Origin: Nothophaeocryptopus gaeumannii
Taxonomy: Eukaryota; Ascomycota; Dothideomycetes; Mycosphaerellales; Mycosphaerellaceae
Length of the DNA: 64,000 nucleotides
Assembly (NCBI GenBank): GCA_031771865.1
Contig: JASISA010000027.1
Location: forward strand, 2,480,001-2,544,000
Direction: 5' to 3'
A program made the position numbers and the translations under genes. Below are positions 43,388-53,777 of the stretch, piece after piece. Positions within the stretch are counted from its first letter, which is position 1; each line of letters begins with the position of its first letter. Below the pieces are notes generated by a model. That model was not told the origin of the DNA, made no database searches, and was given only the letters and a program-made list of their open reading frames with translations.

Positions 43388-43706
43388 GATTGATCGTGGG
43401 CATCAGGTTTCTGCTGAGATGGTGGAGACTGAGTCTCCGCTTCCATCGTGAACGTCAGCGCTATTTTGTAGGCTTTCCAAGTACTCAGCGGCGTGCAACC
43501 GAGGGAAGCTTGCAGACAGGGACCAACGACGAGTATCAGCGAGAAAGATTGCGCGGGAGAGATAACGAATGCAGGTCAGGCATCATTACTGACTGGTAGA
43601 CTTGCTGAACAGTCTAATTACGTTGTGGACCAGTACACTACATAGGTTCGAAGACAAGTAACCAAGTCTGTCTCTTTCGAACTCGCCAAGCTCCTCATCG
43701 TGCATC
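43388..43706 (+). other. Convergent 3' interval
   Basis: About 320 bp between the stop of the 41-kb gene and the far end of the Gle1 extension frame. No feature seen. Confidence 0.45.
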
Positions 43707-44255
43707 TCATCTAAACCAGTTCCCTGGCAATCCTCCACTCATTCCTGGCGCAGCATTGTAAGGACGCCATTGGACACTCGTGCTAGAGCGTGTGGTGTAG
43801 CCAGAAGAATTTGGAGTGCGAGTGGCGAAGGCTCCTCCCTGGCTACCTCCAGTTCCAAAGCCGAGCTCAGATTTAGGAGGCAAGTTTGCGACAGGCTTTG
43901 GAGTCAAGCCTGAAGATTTGGGAAGAAAGCCCGAAGCAGTGCTGCTGCTAACATACACTCCGAGCGGATTGCCATTTTGCTGAGCCCATATCGGGCCTTC
44001 GAGAGATGTTCTCCTCTCCGATCCGCCGAAAAGCGGATTGGGTGTCATCGTCGTTGGCGCAGATGGATTTCTTGCTGCCGAATTTGCTACTGACGCTGCC
44101 GGTGGACGCCTGGATGATGATGAGGAGGATAGTCGCTGTGTATCTTCATTCCACGTCTGTTGCAGGAGCGGGTTCGGCGGGAGCTCGGCAGTTGCCTCTC
44201 CCTCGCTTTGTTGCAAATCGCTAGGAGCGTGATGCACTTCTTCCTCCCAACTGTC
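43707..44255 (-). other. In-frame open extension downstream of the Gle1 stop codon
   Basis: Directly after the Gle1 TAG the same frame stays open for another 178 codons, up to a TAG before 43707. It reads as a Ser/Pro/Asn-rich tail with NPLFGG, LGFGTGG and a final GLPGNWFR. The frame continuity, low stop density and biased composition suggest it was, or is, the C-terminus of Gle1. Stop-codon readthrough, a recent CAG-to-TAG change, a base error or chance are all possible. Confidence 0.5.
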
Positions 44256-45984
44256 CTACAGCCGGAGGCGCAACGCACGTTCGTAACCTTTTGCCATTCC
44301 CTGCAGGGATTCAACAGCTTTTTCTATGGAGTCAGAGCCTGTTGGTCGAGTTTTGGGGAATGTGACCGTTGCATGTCGTATCGCAGACTTCGCAGCTGAC
44401 CCAAAGCACTGCATAACACGCTCGATAAATATTGGGTTGAGCATACCCTCCAAGCAAGCATAGTGCAGGGTTGCATGGAGTTCCGTTGGCACAGTAGTCA
44501 GCCGCGCCAGTGTGCTCCAGTATAGGACGTTGGGAAACGGATTTTTCCTCGGCGTCTTGGAGAAGTTGCGGGTGGTCATGGCAGCAAAGCCTCGAGCCAT
44601 ACCTATGAACGTTGTCTGGGCTTTCTCGTACGGGGCCAAATCTGCCTTCGACTTCCAAGCCAGCTTTTTCCTGCCTTCCGACTTGCGATCGTCCGCGCCG
44701 ATACCAAAGAGCGCAGGGCAAGTCTTGTGAAACTTGGCCAGGAAAAGGTCGGAAAAGGGAATGTCGTTCACCTGACACTCTGGGTCTGACCAAATCCATG
44801 CAATGGCGACACCGAGAGGGGGCGCAGTTTCGATATCCGCCGCGGCTGAAGATCGCATCTGCTTGAAAAACTCCCGGATGGTGTATATGACCATGAACAT
44901 GAAGACCTTCGGGACTTGTACCGGATCACCTTGAACGACGTGAAAGTTATTGACGTCTACTGTGCCCTCGCTGAGTTGCGTCTTTGCCCATTTCCAGTGG
45001 TTGATAATCTCGGTTTGCTGGGATTCATGTCAACTTGATACGCATAACGGCAAAATCGATCGGATGGCTCACCCTCGCTTTGTTGGCTGCTGGGTCTTTC
45101 TTGACGAACTGACCAGTCTTCATTCGAATATCCCTTCTGCGATCGTTGATCTCGCTCAAGTAGCGCGGGTTAGCCTTTGTCAAATTTGCATCTAGTTCCT
45201 TTACAAGCCTTCTGCCTTTGGCCCAGATGTCGACGTATGTCTTGTTCTCTTGCTCGCGGAACTCTTGCGTGGCTACCAATGCTGTAGGCGAATGGCTTGA
45301 TGAACTTGTCGTCGCTAGAACAGCTGAATGCGCGGTGGTGGTGGGAGATTGGCTGGCAGTTTGTTGTTGTTGTTGCTTCTGCTGGGTTTCGCGCGCTGCT
45401 GCTGCGTCTTGTGCTCTGCGTTCCGCATCAATCTTCTGCTTCTCTGCCTCTGCACGAGCGCGATCATCTTCTTCCTTCTGTTTCGCCATCTCTCTAGCCG
45501 CCCTTTGCTTCCTCTCCTCTTCGTCCCGCTCACGTCGCTTCTGCGCCGCAGCAGCAGCTTCTTCTTCTTCTTTGCGTCTTTCCTTCTCCAGACGTTCACG
45601 CTCGGCTTCTTGTGCTTGAGCTAGCCTCCGTTTTTCCTCTTCGGCTCTTCGCCGCGCCTCATTTTCCCTCGCTAGACGCTCACGCTCCATCTGCAGCTGA
45701 AAAGCTTGGTATGTGTCCTCGGCGGCTCGGCGCACCGAGGTATGCTGCTGTAGAGCTTTCTCGAGTGCCTCCACATGAAGTCGCTGCTGCTGCAGGCTCT
45801 CCTGGTCCAGTTGCCGTTTCTCATGCTGGCTGTCGTCGAGAAGGAGTCGCTCGAGGTTTTCTTGGAGCTTTGAGGCGCCAAGGTCGACATAGCTATGTTG
45901 GCTGCAGTGCTGGTAGACGCCATCATTTCGATGACGCGAGGGACTGGACCTCGCACGCTGGGTGGGTCGGTATGGAGAGCTCAT
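44256..45984 (-). CDS. GLE1: mRNA export factor Gle1
   Basis: Exons 45073-45984 and 44256-45017 (intron 45018-45072) give 557 residues to the first stop. The N-terminal half is a long charged coiled coil (RERLARENEARRRAEEEKRR and similar Arg/Glu repeats). The C-terminal Gle1 domain starts near INHWKWAK and contains VPKVFMFMVIYTIREFFKQ, GVAIAWIWSDPECQ, FLAKFHKTCPALFGI and HYACLEGMLNPIFIERVMQC. Gle1 with inositol hexakisphosphate activates the DEAD-box ATPase Dbp5 at the nuclear pore to release exported mRNPs. The start at MSSPYRPTQ is preferred over an in-frame ATG at 46020. The frame continues open beyond the TAG; see the extension entry. Confidence 0.92.
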
Positions 45985-46444
45985 GTTCGATGGAAGGGAT
46001 CCTCGTGTGGCCGTGGGCACTACTGGACGATGCGCTCAGGCTCAAATTTGTGAGTTCGTAGGATGTGCAGACGGCGGTGCGCATCATTGAACACACGCAG
46101 TTTCAAAGGAGTACGTCGTAGGCTTCCAGACATCCATTAATGTCTCGAGGTGAGCTTCGTATAGGAGTCAAAAGTGTGAGGTTGAAGTGAGCTCGCTCGC
46201 GTAGTCGGAGGACGCGTTCAACTGAAGTCTAAGTAAGCTAGAATGCATGCCTTGGTGCCTGACTTCTCACTTTCATCACTCGTGCTTTTCAACTCCAACC
46301 ACATCACCACCAACCCCACCACCACCATACTCCTTCCACCCACCACTTCGTTGCGACATATCTGTGCGACATCGACGGGCCAGAAACGCCTGGCGAATGA
46401 TCGCCGCACCAACGCGCGCGCAGACACCGTTGAGCACATCGACC
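45985..46444 (+). promoter_or_regulatory. Divergent promoter of Gle1 and Prp46 genes
   Basis: 460 bp between two RNA-processing genes facing away from each other. The Prp46 frame is open back to 46247, but that part is His/Pro-rich and looks like leader. No motif stands out. Confidence 0.5.
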
Positions 46445-47920
46445 ATGGCCGACGTACTTCCCATAGAAGCAGTCCGACTATCAGCGAAGCGAACGCGCGA
46501 GGTGTTTGCGGCAGATTTTGGCCAGTCGTCCGCCTTGGAGAAGCCGCCTCTACCAGCGGTCGCACCTAATGACCCGTCCCCCCTTGAACGAGCTCAAAGA
46601 GCGAGTGTATCCGCGCGGATACGGGGAGAATATGACGATTGCAAGGAACTTCCGGCTGCTCTTTTGCAAAAACAGGCAAATGCACAGGCAGGGCTTGCAG
46701 CGAGGCGAAAGAAGCCCAAAACGACCGAGGAAGCAAGCGATCCGCAAATGGCCAAAATGATTGAGGATGCATCAGAGTCGAAGGCACACACGCCGCAGCC
46801 GAATGGCACTTCAATGGCTTTGACGAGAATCAATGGCACAGCTGGCGCGAAGGCTCCTCCAAACGCCAACGGGCCAACTCCACAGCGCAATTCACCAGGC
46901 ACAAGCTTGGTGAGACGAGATACCGTGAGACAACAGAAGCCCGAGTGGCATCCGCCTTGGAAGCTTTTCCGCGTCATTTCCGGACACTTGGGTTGGGTGC
47001 GTGCTTTGGCGACAGAGCCTGGGAATCAGTGGTTTGCGTCAGGTGCTGGAGATCGGACCATCAAGATTTGGGATCTCGCCACAGGGACACTGAAGCTTAC
47101 TCTGACCGGGCACATCTCCGCCGTCCGAGGACTCGCTGTAAGCCCTCGACATCCCTACTTATTCAGTTGCGGAGAGGATAAGATGGTGAAATGTTGGGAC
47201 TTGGAGACCAACAAAGTCATTCGTCACTATCACGGACATCTGTCTGGCGTATACACAATGAGCCTGCACCCAACCCTGGATGTACTTTGTACCGGAGGTC
47301 GCGATGGTGTTGTAAGAGTATGGGATATGCGAACGCGATCCAACATCCACGTCCTCTCAGGCCACAAGCAGACCGTCTCCAGCATCGTCACTCAAGCAAC
47401 GGACCCTCAGGTAATATCTGGAAGCTTGGACAGCACTGTCCGCATGTACGACCTAGCAGCTGGTAAGACCATGGGAACTCTGACACATCACAAGAAGGGC
47501 GTGCGATCTCTCGTAACACATCCATCTGAATTTACCTTTGCATCTGCATCGCCAGGACAGATCAAGCAATGGCTCTGCCCCAAGGGTGACTTCATGATGA
47601 ATTTTGAAGGTCACAACAGTGTCATCAACTCGCTTTCCGTTAATGAAGACAACGTACTCTTCAGCGGAGGCGATAATGGTAGTGTTGCATTCTGGGATTG
47701 GAAGACTGGCCACCGCTTCCAGTACGAGGACAGTGTCGCGCAGCCGGGCTCCTTGGACGCGGAAGCTGGTATCATGACCAGCACGTTCGACGTGACGGGG
47801 CTTCGTCTCTTTACTGGTGAAGCGGACAAGACTATCAAGGTCTGGAAACAGGATGAGAATGCCACGGAAGAGACTCACCCACTGCAATGGGCTCCAACGC
47901 TCGGACGGCAAAAGTTTTGA
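46445..47920 (+). CDS. PRP46: Prp46/PLRG1, WD40 subunit of the NineTeen complex
   Basis: Intronless, 491 residues. After a basic, low-complexity N-terminus comes the family block KPEWHPPWKLFRVISGHLGW, then seven WD40 repeats with units such as DRTIKIWDLATGTLKLTLTG, EDKMVKCWDLETNKVIRHYHG, DGVVRVWDMRTRSNIHVLSG, DSTVRMYDLAAG, PGQIKQWLCPKGDFMMNFEG, NGSVAFWDWKTGHRFQ and DKTIKVWKQDENATEE. This is the PLRG1/Prp46/PRL1 family, a core Prp19-complex component needed for spliceosome activation. The ATG at 46445 (MADVLPIEAV) is chosen because upstream codons in frame lack protein character. Prp46 and Prp4 are distinct genes 24 kb apart here. Confidence 0.95.
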   Translation: MADVLPIEAVRLSAKRTREVFAADFGQSSALEKPPLPAVAPNDPSPLERAQRASVSARIRGEYDDCKELPAALLQKQANAQAGLAARRKKPKTTEEASDPQMAKMIEDASESKAHTPQPNGTSMALTRINGTAGAKAPPNANGPTPQRNSPGTSLVRRDTVRQQKPEWHPPWKLFRVISGHLGWVRALATEPGNQWFASGAGDRTIKIWDLATGTLKLTLTGHISAVRGLAVSPRHPYLFSCGEDKMVKCWDLETNKVIRHYHGHLSGVYTMSLHPTLDVLCTGGRDGVVRVWDMRTRSNIHVLSGHKQTVSSIVTQATDPQVISGSLDSTVRMYDLAAGKTMGTLTHHKKGVRSLVTHPSEFTFASASPGQIKQWLCPKGDFMMNFEGHNSVINSLSVNEDNVLFSGGDNGSVAFWDWKTGHRFQYEDSVAQPGSLDAEAGIMTSTFDVTGLRLFTGEADKTIKVWKQDENATEETHPLQWAPTLGRQKF

Positions 47921-48193
47921 TTGACGAGTAAACGCTTGATACCCATTGCAATGCTTCAGCCTATCTGGGCGTGCTTGACCTGCCGTTTTCGGTCAAATGG
48001 TCCTTCAATCCCTGGAACTTGACCCAATTTCGTCGCCTTGTGTCCCATATGCACTTCCAGACTACTCCAGCATCATGTGCGTTGGTAAGATGCCCGCGCA
48101 TGTCTGAAAGATTGCATACACTCGTCTTGGTTGGTTCCGAGTCTGTCCTCTGGATGTCCCTCATCCCGTCACAGCGTCCATCGCCCTCCCAGC

Positions 48194-48590
48194 TCAACCA
48201 CTTCCCTCCTCGCCCTCGTCCTCCTTGTCTTCTCCCACATCCTCCTCATCCTCCTCTCCCTCCCAATCGCACTTCTTGACCACGATTTTGAATGCCTTCC
48301 GGAAACTTCCACCATCCTCGTCCAGTCGCACGAAGTAGTTCGAGTGGACAGTTCTGCACCTGCCCATGTTGGTCTTTGGTTTTGGGCATCGAGTCCAGTC
48401 CTCGATGATGCGATCATCAGGACGGTCAGGTTCTGGGCTGTGGATGCGGATGGCGGTTCCTGGGGCGATCTCGTGCGGCGATCTCGTGCGGCTCTGGGTA
48501 GTAGTACTTGCGCCGGTTGAGGTTGTAGTCTTTCTCGGACATACCAGCTTTGGTGTGGGTCTTGTGACCGTTGGCTTTGACGACACCCAT
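48194..48590 (-). pseudogene. Small conserved-looking gene broken by a 13-bp duplication
   Basis: Reading from ATG 48590 the frame begins MGVVKANGHKTHTKAGMSEK, then DYNLNRRKYYYPEPHEIA, with strong C/G third-position bias. It then runs into a 13-bp tandem duplication (48466-48478 = 48479-48491). With a single copy the frame would pass directly into PGTAIRIHSPEPDRPDDRII, MGRCRTVHSNYFVRLDEDGG and an acidic tail ending at 48194. With two copies the frame is shifted and the protein is lost. No splice sites rescue it. I do not recognise the family. It is either a very recent null allele or a sequence error. Confidence 0.65.
48466..48491 (+). repeat. Perfect 13-bp tandem duplication
   Basis: CGATCTCGTGCGG occurs twice head to tail inside the small gene on the minus strand. 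13 is not a multiple of three, so it shifts the frame. Confidence 0.95.
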
Positions 48591-49890
48591 CTTGACGAAA
48601 ATTGAATTCGAGGTCGTTTAGTTGAGGACGGTTGGGTATGAGAAGAGATTGGATTCACTCGAGGTAGTTATCCGCTACGGCGTCGATTGTGGAAACCGAG
48701 TTGCTTTGGATACTTACTGTTGATGTGCAGGGTGGTGTTTGAAGATTGAGGGGGCTCAATGTGTTCGCCGTGGTTGTCTGGAGATTGGTGTCTGTGGCGA
48801 TGTCTTGTTTTGCAGACGGCGGTCATGAGAAGAGGATTTATAAGGTGCGGAAGACTTCGGAGTATAATCAGAAGATGCACAACGGGGGTGCCATTCACAT
48901 GTAGCTTGAGTGAATGTTGTACTTCCCTTGAAGCAAACCCATACCTATGCAGGTGGGCCGACGCACATTCAAGGCCATGGTGCATTGCCTGTGATTACCG
49001 AAATACACAGTCTGAAAGCACTTAGCTCGTGATATATGTCTGTCTCGTGTTTGCCATTCATCCACCAGCATTCTCTTGAGATGGCATCAGATGCATCCAG
49101 CGAGCACTATGTGACTGACGCAACTCAAAGCGGTAAAGAACGCCCGTGATCCAGATGCTTCATATCATTCCCTGCTTTGAGTGAATGATATACTCTTGCA
49201 CTCTTACATTCAACCCTTTGTGTAAAGGAGGACGGTTGCTTTGAGAGTGCTGAGTGCGGATCACAAGCCTCTGATTCGAGAGGAGCGAGGACAACCATGG
49301 GGTTGGTCAAGGACAGCCATTATATGATTTGAGGGATGGCGCGGAGAGGTCGACCATGTGAGAAGAGGCAACAGGAGCGATGCAAGCTTGCACGAAAGTG
49401 AAGTGGACAGAGTGAGCTGATTTTCCTTGGTCGCGCTTCGACGATGGTTCGAAATCCTATGACCCTGACGGAGAATATCGGGCCCAGTAGATGAAGATAC
49501 CCTGCAATTGAATACAGCCTGCCTCAAGTTTCATTCAAGTTTCTGGATTCTGCTTCGAGCACGCATTGATAGACCATGGAGCAGGCAGAAATGATGCGCG
49601 TTGCAAACCCACCTCAACAAATCGGAGTCTTCAGGGAACAGGATGCGGGGTGACCTAAGGTGTGATAGATTAGATCAAGTGAATCTCTATTTCTTCATTC
49701 ATTCTCGACAACATATCAATAGACCATGATGTTGATGGAAAAGGCAGGTTCGGTTTTGGGGGATGAAGTCACGCAGCCATCCCCACTTTTCCTCCTGCCT
49801 GAGGACGGGGGCAAGCTCGAGTGGAGGCGATGCATCTTCGAAAACCTGTCTTTCCCATTTCCTCCCGCATCAGACTCCAATATATTTACG
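48591..49890 (+). other. Gene-free interval, 1.3 kb
   Basis: No supported gene. Frames such as 48668-48985 (minus) and 49261-49527 (minus) have no motifs. Promoters of the broken small gene (minus) and the racemase (plus) should lie here. Confidence 0.45.
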
Positions 49891-50697
49891 ATGACAGCTA
49901 TGGGCTCACAGTATAAGCGATCGATCCTAGTGATCAACCCGAACACAACCCAGGCTATGACAGATGGCTTGAAGCCTCTAGTGCACTCACTGGGATACGA
50001 TACGGTAGGTGGACCTAAGACCAAGGCATATGGAACAGCAAATGTTAATATTGTTGCCCAGTAGACACATTTTGAGTTCTTTACAGCACCGTCAGGGGTC
50101 TCCTCCATCAACAACGAGGACGATGCAGCCGTGTCCGCCGAGCACTGCTTGCCAGTCCTCAGGGACATGCTCTCCAGCTACGATGCCTTTGTTGTGTGCT
50201 GCTATTCTGAGCATCCCCTGGTCCCTCAACTGCGAAAAGCCTTAGTAGATATGCGATCTCGGAAGTCCGTTACTGGTATCTTCGAAGCCTCAATCGCGGC
50301 CTGCATGCAGATTGTGAATGTGGGTGAGAAGTTCGGCATTGTCTCTACTGGCAAGCAATGGGAAGAAATTCTGGGCGAGGCCATGATCAGAATATTTGGA
50401 GCCAAATTCTCTGATCGGTATGCTGGTACTGAGACGACAGGCTTGAATGCGGATGAGCTGCATACGGCGCCTAAAGATGAAGTCGACCGCAAGACGAAGG
50501 AGGCAACAAAGAGGCTACTGAAGGAAGGAGCTCAGGCGATTGCTTTAGGATGCGCTGGAATGTCAGGCATGGACGAAACCGTTCGAGCAGCCTGTGTCGA
50601 GGAGCTTGGTGAGGAGAAAGGGAAATGGATCAAAATTGTTGATGGAGTTATTGCGGGAGTTGTATTCTTGGAGGGTGCGCTGCGGTCTGGGCTATAG
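49891..50697 (+). CDS. Asp/Glu/hydantoin racemase family (DCG1-like)
   Basis: 248 residues from exons 49891-50004 and 50065-50697. The intron ends CCAGTAG and its removal gives GYDT|THFEFFTAPSG. The start SILVINPNTTQAMTD and the two active-site Cys regions (FVVCCYSEHPLV and IALGCAGMSGMDE) identify the Asp/Glu racemase superfamily, hydantoin racemase branch, as in yeast Dcg1. In this family two Cys act as acid/base for racemisation of amino acids or hydantoins; the fungal substrate is unknown. An in-frame upstream ATG (49726) would add an unlikely 55-residue leader. Confidence 0.9.
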
Positions 50698-50743
50698 CTG
50701 AAGAGCTATATATCGTTGGGATATGAATGACTTACGATGACCA

Positions 50744-51452
50744 TCACAGCGTGAGCCTCGAATCGCCCTGGATTTCAATCAGCCTCCATACCGACCTTTC
50801 AAACGTCTGCGCCTCCCCAATAATTTTCCGAGACCATTCGCTCGCAGAGACTTGCTTCACTTGCTCCGATGGTACATCCTCAGGCTTGCAGGCCCACTCA
50901 TGCAAAGCCAAATACTTCGGTTTGCCGCCATCGATCCTGTGGTACCGTGTACACCTTCGATACCCTTTACACATGCCCAGCATATCGAGATGCTGCTTGC
51001 GATACCAATCCTCAAAATCTGCTCCAGCCTCTGGAGTCGGCCCTGGCTCCATACCAACGGCAATCAAAGTCTCTCCAATGGCTCTCTGAGGCACAGCAGC
51101 AGCATTATACCCTTCGTATGTTTGGATCTTCTCAAGAAACCGGACGTCGAAGTAGGCAATTTCCATGACATCAGCACCGTTCAACGTTTTCGATATTCTG
51201 GTATCTTGTCGGAATTTCTCAATGGTGTCTGGGCTGATATCCTTGGATTCGGTAGGGTAGATAGCAAGGTATTTGCATTTGGCTTCTGGATCGACATTCT
51301 GATATCGAAACCTGAGATTGTACGCGCCCTGCATTCCGGATTTCGCGATGTCCGGTAGGTGTTCGTCATTGTAGAATTTGTTGAATTGCTCGTCACTTGT
51401 CTTGGAGGCGTCGACAATGTAGGGCGATGCATGCTGTTCAGCCTGTCCCTTG
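50744..51452 (-). CDS. Duplicated ferredoxin-like (EthD/ABM-type) protein, 5' exon unresolved
   Basis: About 236 codons with an internal duplication. The first half has DEQFNKFYNDEHLPDIAKSG then YLAIYPTE; the second has ADFEDWYRKQHLDMLGMCKG then PKYLALHEW. Each is an EthD-type dimeric alpha/beta-barrel unit with the F-x2-WY/FY-x3-H signature. Such proteins are often small oxygenase- or isomerase-like enzymes, or detoxification proteins. The frame is open up to an acceptor (CTTAG) at 51453, upstream of which it is closed, so a short first exon with the ATG must lie beyond; I could not find it. The internal ATG at 51334 would cut off the first half-domain. It ends close to the racemase stop (convergent). 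Confidence 0.75.
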
Positions 51453-51762
51453 CTAAGCTAAGCAGTCACAGGACGGTATGGGTGCAAGTTGATGGAGAGA
51501 GGTTGATAAAGGAGAGACCAGTAATGTAGTTGATCGGAGTGCACGGACCCGCGTCAAAATGTCCTCGCCTCGGCCATCTGATAGCGTTTCGTTTTGGATC
51601 TGATTATTGCCTCCACCCAGCCAGCCAGCCCACGTCCACCACCTCCGAACGCCCACCCCGATCTCTGACGCAGCACGCGACACTTTCTGTCTCGACCTCG
51701 CATTCCACTTCCAGTGCGTGAGTGCTCTTGAGGCGAACAGGTAGACTTCCTGGGTCGTGCCT
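51453..51762 (+). promoter_or_regulatory. Divergent promoter of EthD-type and carrier genes
   Basis: 310 bp. Should contain the missing first exon of the EthD-type gene and the 5' leader of the carrier, which is pyrimidine-rich (51600-51760). Confidence 0.45.
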
Positions 51763-52830
51763 ATGTCGGAGAACAGCAATGCCGACATCTGGATAGCCGG
51801 CGCCTTCGCAGCTTTCACCGTCGATCTGATTGTCTACCCGCTCGATACCATCAAGACTCGTCTGCAGAGTCCCGACTACTTGAAGCTCTACCGCAATGGC
51901 GCCAACACGGGGTTCAATCCGGCCATGTTCCGGGGCGTGTACCAAGGCATTGGGAGTGTCATCATAGCCACATTGCCTTCGTCTGGAGCCTTCTTCACTA
52001 CCTACGAAGGCATAAAGTCCATCCTCACAGATGCGAATCCTACTGTTGGCAACAAACCATTTGTTCCAACGCCATTGATACACGCTGGCGCTTCGGGGAC
52101 CGCAGAGCTGGTCTCATGCGCCATTTTGACACCGGCAGAGGTGATCAAACAGAATGCGCAAATGGTGGACAACTCCTGCCGAGATCGACCACGGGTCAAT
52201 GCCACGCTGCAAACGATGAAACGATTTCGATCGAATCCACTCGCACTATGGAGAGGATATGGCGCGCTAGCAGGTCGGAATCTCCCATTCACCGCTATGC
52301 ACTTTCCAATGTTCGAGAAAATAAAAGAGCAGATCAGACGGTACCGAGACGAGCGAGGCATACGGACAAACACATTACTCGAGAGCGGAGTCATCACGGC
52401 CGTGAGCGCAGGCTCTGGTGGCAGTGTGGCGGCAGTGATCACCACGCCCGTGGATGTGATCAAGACCCGCATGATGCTTTCTGCGATTGAATCTCCGCAA
52501 GGTCGTCCGGAAAATGCCAGTGCGGCTGAGAGCGCGAAAGCTGCCAAGGACGCTTTGGTAGATGCCACCGGCAAGACCATCGAGACTGTCAAGCAGAATC
52601 CAGCGGAAGCTCTCAAAAAGGCCGTCAAGCCCAAACGGTCGAGCATTGTGATCGCACGAGAAGTCATCCGTCAAGAAGGAGTCAAGGGGCTCTTTCGTGG
52701 AGGTGCGCTACGTGGAGTCTGGACGATGCTAGGAAGTGGTCTATATCTGGGCGTGTACGAAAGCGGACGGATCTATCTTGCACAGAGACGAGGCGATGTT
52801 ATTGATGCGGATAAATATGCGCGGGAATGA
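51763..52830 (+). CDS. Mitochondrial carrier, SAM-carrier-like (Pet8 type)
   Basis: Intronless, 355 residues. Three repeats each carry the P-x-[DE]-x-x-K signature: YPLDTIKTRLQS, TPAEVIKQNAQ and TPVDVIKTRMML. Six hydrophobic segments are visible. The third repeat ends GLFRGGALRGVWTMLGSGLY then LGVYESGRIYLAQRR, which resembles the S-adenosylmethionine carrier group (Pet8/SLC25A26). A charged insertion (Ala/Lys-rich, about residues 245-295) lies in the matrix loop of repeat 3. It imports a small metabolite into mitochondria; SAM is the likeliest substrate but that is inference. The ATG at 51763 (MSENSNADIW) is the first in frame. Confidence 0.88.
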   Translation: MSENSNADIWIAGAFAAFTVDLIVYPLDTIKTRLQSPDYLKLYRNGANTGFNPAMFRGVYQGIGSVIIATLPSSGAFFTTYEGIKSILTDANPTVGNKPFVPTPLIHAGASGTAELVSCAILTPAEVIKQNAQMVDNSCRDRPRVNATLQTMKRFRSNPLALWRGYGALAGRNLPFTAMHFPMFEKIKEQIRRYRDERGIRTNTLLESGVITAVSAGSGGSVAAVITTPVDVIKTRMMLSAIESPQGRPENASAAESAKAAKDALVDATGKTIETVKQNPAEALKKAVKPKRSSIVIAREVIRQEGVKGLFRGGALRGVWTMLGSGLYLGVYESGRIYLAQRRGDVIDADKYARE

Positions 52831-53417
52831 TCGCAGGTTTTGAGCTGTGAGTGGCGTTTTCTAGAGCAGCAAAGTCGGCATCCTTGTACATTACACTCAT
52901 CCGATGATGATACCCGTTCTGCACTGTCGAGCAGGCTTCGAAGCATATAGATCTGGGTGGACACAAAAGCGCAATACTTTTCGGATTTGTCTTGGAACAT
53001 TGGGAGGAACGGTCTGATTGTTTGGCAAGGCGTTGGACCTAGAAGAAGATTTGGCTTCGAGGTGTACATACGAATCACGACAAGATGGAAACGGAGTCGA
53101 GGAGACATGTGAAGCGTCGATACCATCTGTGCAAGACATGTCTCATTTTTCTCGCCGTTGCGACAAGCTAAGTAATACAAGTTTGGGTATCATGGACCCA
53201 TTTGGACCGTGTCCTCGACTGCTAGAAGGGAACACCCCGTCCTCTACACGCCAGGCTGATCATCCACGTACCGTCCAAACACGACCCCTACAGAGTTCGA
53301 TCTCTTTTGAAACACCAGATTGATCCATCCCAAAGACGCTAACAGCAGGTATGAAGAGTAAAATGTCGACAAAGTGGCCCCCGCCCCCCAGAAGCTCAGA
53401 ACTTGAGCAGAAAAGAC
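52831..53417 (+). other. Convergent interval, nothing recognised
   Basis: 3' flanks of the carrier (plus) and the small serine-rich gene (minus). A C-rich run occurs near 53382-53391. No gene seen. Confidence 0.45.
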
Positions 53418-53777
53418 TCAGATCTGGCCATTGAGTACCTCCTCAATGCCGCCATAAGCTGGACCAAGACTAGGCCGCGGCTCCACGAGCGACAAAATGT
53501 CATCGCCGACCAATAACTTCTCGTCCTCCTGCTCGCTCTCCACCATGCTCTTCTTTCGCCTGGTTAAGCGTCGCGAGTGGAGCGCACTCCCAATTGAGAG
53601 ATTTGACATGCTGCCAAAGGAGAAGGTCGAGAGTCGAGACCCTGGAGTGCCCGCTGAAAGTGGCGAGCTGGCGGAAGTGGCGGGCTGAGGAGATGATGGC
53701 GATGAAGTACCAAAAGCCGTTCTGAGTTTGCGTAAAGAGTTCCTGGGATGGAGAGGTTGGAAGCGTGTTGCAGGCAT
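53418..53777 (-). CDS. Small serine-rich protein, uncharacterised
   Basis: About 119 residues starting MPATRFQPLHPRNSLRKL. The middle is Ser/Thr/Pro/Gly-rich, followed by LHSRRLTRRKKSM (basic), an acidic stretch and a C-terminal block with DDILSLVEPRPSLGPAYGGI before EEVLNGQI. The sharp change from basic to acidic and the ordered C-terminal block look like a real fungal small protein. The same frame is open upstream to 54395 but of poor quality. No domain recognised; a short upstream exon is possible. Confidence 0.5.
   Translation of the reverse strand: MPATRFQPLHPRNSLRKLRTAFGTSSPSSPQPATSASSPLSAGTPGSRLSTFSFGSMSNLSIGSALHSRRLTRRKKSMVESEQEDEKLLVGDDILSLVEPRPSLGPAYGGIEEVLNGQI

Noticed and set aside
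46247..46444. Longer Prp46 start
   Set aside because: In frame, but His/Pro-rich and leader-like; the WD40 family start fits MADVLPIEAV.
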